From assembly GCA_023255765.1 (NCBI GenBank), contig JAGDVT010000037.1:1-7266 (forward strand): 7,266 nucleotides of DNA, given 5' to 3'. Below the pieces are notes generated by a model, which did not search any database, was not told the origin of the DNA, and was given only the letters and a program-made list of their open reading frames with translations. The DNA is from Candidatus Paceibacter sp. (GTDB lineage: Bacteria > Patescibacteriota > Minisyncoccia > UBA6257 > HR35). The position numbers were made by a program, and so were the translations under genes. Shown one piece after another: positions 5,718-7,266 of this stretch (position 1 is the stretch's first letter; each line of letters starts with the position of its first letter).

Positions 5718-6980
5718 TTACCAATATTTTAGAGCTTTCTTTTTAAGCTGAATAAATTTACCTTCTCTTAAAGATTTTCGAATTTCTTTAAATAAATTCA
5801 TAATCCAATAAATATTATGCTCTGTTAATAAAACAATCCCGTAAATTTCCTTTTCCTTGAGTAAATGGCAAATATAAGCTCTTGAATGTTTTTTACACAC
5901 AGGGCATTTACATTTTTCATCTATAGGTTTTTTGTCTGCAATATATCTGCTTGTTTTTAAATTTATTCTTCCTTTTGATGTAAACGCAGCACCATGCCTT
6001 GCCCATCTTGTAGGAATTACACAATCAAATAAATCAATGCCATTTTCTATTGAGTTAAAAATATCATCTACTTCTCCAATTCCTAATAAATGTCTTGGTT
6101 TATTTTCGTCAAGGTAAGGAATAGTATAATTTAATACTTTTATAATATCTTTTTTGCTTTTACCTAAACTACCCCCTATACCGAAACCAAAAAAAGGAAG
6201 GGAATTAATAAATTTAGCAGATTCTTTTCTTAAATCTTCATATTCTCCTCCTTGTACAATTCCAAAAATAACTTGACTTTTGTCCTTCTCAAATTCATCT
6301 AAACATCTTATAGCCCACCTATGAGTTCTTTTCATTGCCTCTTTTGTATATTCGTAAGAAGAAAGAGGGGAAGTGCATTCATCAAATGCAAAAATTATAT
6401 CAGCCCCAAGAATCTTTTGTATTTTGATTGACAATTCTGGAGTTAAAAATAATTTTTTACCGTCATAAGGAGAAATAAACTCAACTCCTTCTTCATAAAT
6501 TTTTACTAAATTTTTACTAACGGACTGGTTCGGACTTAACACAGACTTTTCAGACTTGTTATTTTTATGTTTATTGCTGTTCGCATAAGTTCGCGTGAAG
6601 TTCGCGTTTATTTCGTTTTTATTTTCTTCCGGAAAAATATCAGCTACTTTTCCCACGCCATGTTCCATTCCAAATCCTAAGCTAAAAACTTGAAAGCCAC
6701 CACTATCCGTCATTAAAGGACTATCTACATTTAAAAATTTGTGCAATCCTCCAAATTTTTCTACAATTTTATATCTTTCATTATGAAAAAAATGAAATGT
6801 ATTAATCATAAAAATCTCAGCGCCAGATTTTTTAGCTAAATCAAAAGAAATACCTCTGATACTTCCTTTAGTTGCAACAATTGCTAAATTTGGAGTATGG
6901 ATTATGCCATGAGGGGTTTTTAGAATTCCTAATCTTGCTTTTGTATTTTTATCTTTTTTTATAATTCTAAAACTGAACAT
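5718..6980 (-). CDS. tgt: tRNA-guanine transglycosylase with repeat-coded insert
   Basis: This enzyme exchanges guanine-34 in the anticodon of GUN tRNAs (Asp, Asn, His, Tyr) for a queuosine-type base. Visible are TDSGGFQVFS (91-100) with general acid/base D92, FDECTSP with substrate-binding D200, VQGG (242-245), FDCVIPTRWARHG (318-330) with nucleophile D319, and a zinc site of C357, C359, C362 and H388. At 420 aa it is about 45 longer than usual bacterial Tgt (about 375). The excess lies between L101 and K160, mostly Asn/Ser/Lys, coded by repeat-like DNA. The base-selectivity loop reads GGSLGK (269-274) where bacterial enzymes have GGLAVGE, so it may prefer a base other than preQ1. No que genes are near, suggesting salvage. 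ATG lies 6 nt after a TATAAT box and has no ribosome binding site. Three bases separate its stop from that of the convergent gene. Confidence 0.95.
   Translation of the reverse strand: MFSFRIIKKDKNTKARLGILKTPHGIIHTPNLAIVATKGSIRGISFDLAKKSGAEIFMINTFHFFHNERYKIVEKFGGLHKFLNVDSPLMTDSGGFQVFSLGFGMEHGVGKVADIFPEENKNEINANFTRTYANSNKHKNNKSEKSVLSPNQSVSKNLVKIYEEGVEFISPYDGKKLFLTPELSIKIQKILGADIIFAFDECTSPLSSYEYTKEAMKRTHRWAIRCLDEFEKDKSQVIFGIVQGGEYEDLRKESAKFINSLPFFGFGIGGSLGKSKKDIIKVLNYTIPYLDENKPRHLLGIGEVDDIFNSIENGIDLFDCVIPTRWARHGAAFTSKGRINLKTSRYIADKKPIDEKCKCPVCKKHSRAYICHLLKEKEIYGIVLLTEHNIYWIMNLFKEIRKSLREGKFIQLKKKALKYW
6514..6617. repeat. Repeat words inside the tgt coding sequence
   Basis: Within tgt codons about 122-156, the plus strand shows TTCGC/TTCGT words at 6580, 6590, 6601 and 6612, spaced 10, 11 and 11 bp. 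It also carries ACGGACTGGTTCGGAC at 6520-6535, which differs by one inserted base from ACGGACTGTTCGGAC at 7159-7173 in the intergenic array. In coding sense the first words read AACGCGAAC, translated N-A-N, then ACGCGAAC in another frame. The insert keeps the reading frame and lies between conserved blocks of the enzyme. Confidence 0.75.
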
Positions 6981-6986
6981 TTTTTA

Positions 6987-6992
6987 ATTATA
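6987..6992 (-). promoter_or_regulatory. -10 box of tgt, leaderless start
   Basis: On the minus strand a consensus TATAAT ends 6 nt before the tgt ATG, so transcription would start at or next to the A of the start codon. No convincing -35 is visible, because the -35 region falls in the ACGCAGAA repeat array. No preQ1 riboswitch can fit. Confidence 0.5.
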
Positions 6993-6993
6993 T

Positions 6994-7142
6994 ACGCAGA
7001 ATAAACAGAACTGACGCAGAACTACGCAGAAATTTTTATATACGCAGAACTTACAGAACGAACGCAGAAATTACAGAATAAACGCGGAACTACCGAAACA
7101 AACGGAAACGGAAGGTACGGAATGAACGGAAATAGTCACGGA
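6994..7142 (+). repeat. ACGCAGAA / ACGGAA word array, about 10-bp period
   Basis: Words begin at 6994, 7005, 7014, 7024, 7042, 7053, 7062, 7073, 7082, 7092, 7102, 7108, 7117, 7126 and 7138. Spacing is mostly 9-11 bp, with one skipped position near 7034 and one extra word at 7108. The word drifts along the array: ACGCAGAA or ACAGAA on the left, ACGCGGAA at 7082, ACGGAA from 7102, ACGGAC at 7138. There is no coding potential. The array begins immediately upstream of the tgt -10 box. Confidence 0.8.
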
Positions 7143-7266
7143 CTGTTTCGGACCATACACGGACTGTTCGGACATATTATTTTCTTGTCCGCATTAGTCC
7201 GTGTTCTGTCTGTTCCTGTCCGTGTTAAGTCTGTGTATTATCTGTATCAGTTCCGTAAGTTCCGTA
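7137..7266. repeat. Strand-switched ACGGAC/GTCCGT array with central inverted repeat
   Basis: CACGGACTGTTTCGGAC (7137-7153) and CACGGACTGTTCGGAC (7158-7173) are direct repeats. The second is mirrored by GTCCG (7187-7191) and AGTCCGTG (7196-7203), giving a stem of CACGGACT/AGTCCGTG plus CGGAC/GTCCG around an AT-rich loop at 7174-7186. From 7187 to the window end the words appear as reverse complements (TCCGT, TCTGT), at about 7188, 7198, 7209, 7219, 7230, 7241, 7252 and 7261, again spaced 9-11 bp. The array continues past the window edge. Confidence 0.8.

Noticed and set aside
5715..5755. Bidirectional terminator between the convergent genes
   Set aside because: Only three bases separate the stops, and the AGCTT/AAGCT pair at about 5733-5749 is short, AT-rich and inside tgt.
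5932..6117. 61-codon plus-strand frame inside tgt
   Set aside because: It is antisense to the catalytic and zinc-binding part of tgt; no independent evidence.
6507..6626. Frameshift or assembly error in tgt
   Set aside because: The frame is intact, all catalytic and zinc residues are on both sides in the same frame, and the insert sits at a variable position of the family.
6981..7266. preQ1 riboswitch upstream of tgt
   Set aside because: The start appears leaderless and the upstream DNA is repeat words without aptamer features.

Overview
The window is AT-rich bacterial DNA with four convincing protein genes and two stretches of repeat-packed intergenic DNA, one at each end. The host is most likely an uncultivated bacterium of the Patescibacteria/CPR group (Parcubacteria-like). 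This is an inference from three things: a bacterial-type tRNA-guanine transglycosylase with an extra variable insert, a GC-rich palindrome of the CCTGCCGGCAGG type at the left edge, and dense degenerate repeat words between genes. UGA is a normal stop here: the DNA glycosylase gene stops at TGA exactly after its family-typical C-terminal lysine, which argues against the UGA=Gly code of some CPR lineages.

Layout. Positions 1-729 hold no convincing gene but a mosaic of repeats: a 20-bp palindrome, three consecutive hairpins with related stems, three copies of an AACCGC-type unit, an array of ATTCGTG words spaced 11-12 bp, and a decayed second copy of the left-edge element. Then come an archaeal-type 8-oxoguanine DNA glycosylase (Ogg2 family; minus, 730-1326) and, divergently with only 27 bp between start codons, a Ca2+-type P-type ATPase (plus, 1354-3978). 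The 27-bp gap contains one palindromic TATAAT-like box that can serve both strands. An exported or membrane-anchored beta-rich protein of unknown function (plus, 4065-5714) follows with its own promoter and Shine-Dalgarno-like site. It converges, with three bases between stops, on tgt (minus, 5718-6980). From tgt to the right edge the DNA is one long array of short words spaced about 10 bp, which flips strand near 7180.

The genes do not form an obvious pathway: DNA repair, cation transport, an envelope protein and tRNA modification stand side by side, and no other queuosine gene is present. The most interesting feature is the repeat vocabulary. Most arrays are variants of one degenerate octamer, roughly ACRCRGAN, each locally uniform but different from its neighbours, with a spacing close to one helical turn. 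The same words lie in frame inside tgt, where they encode an Asn/Ser/Lys-rich insert absent from typical bacterial Tgt.
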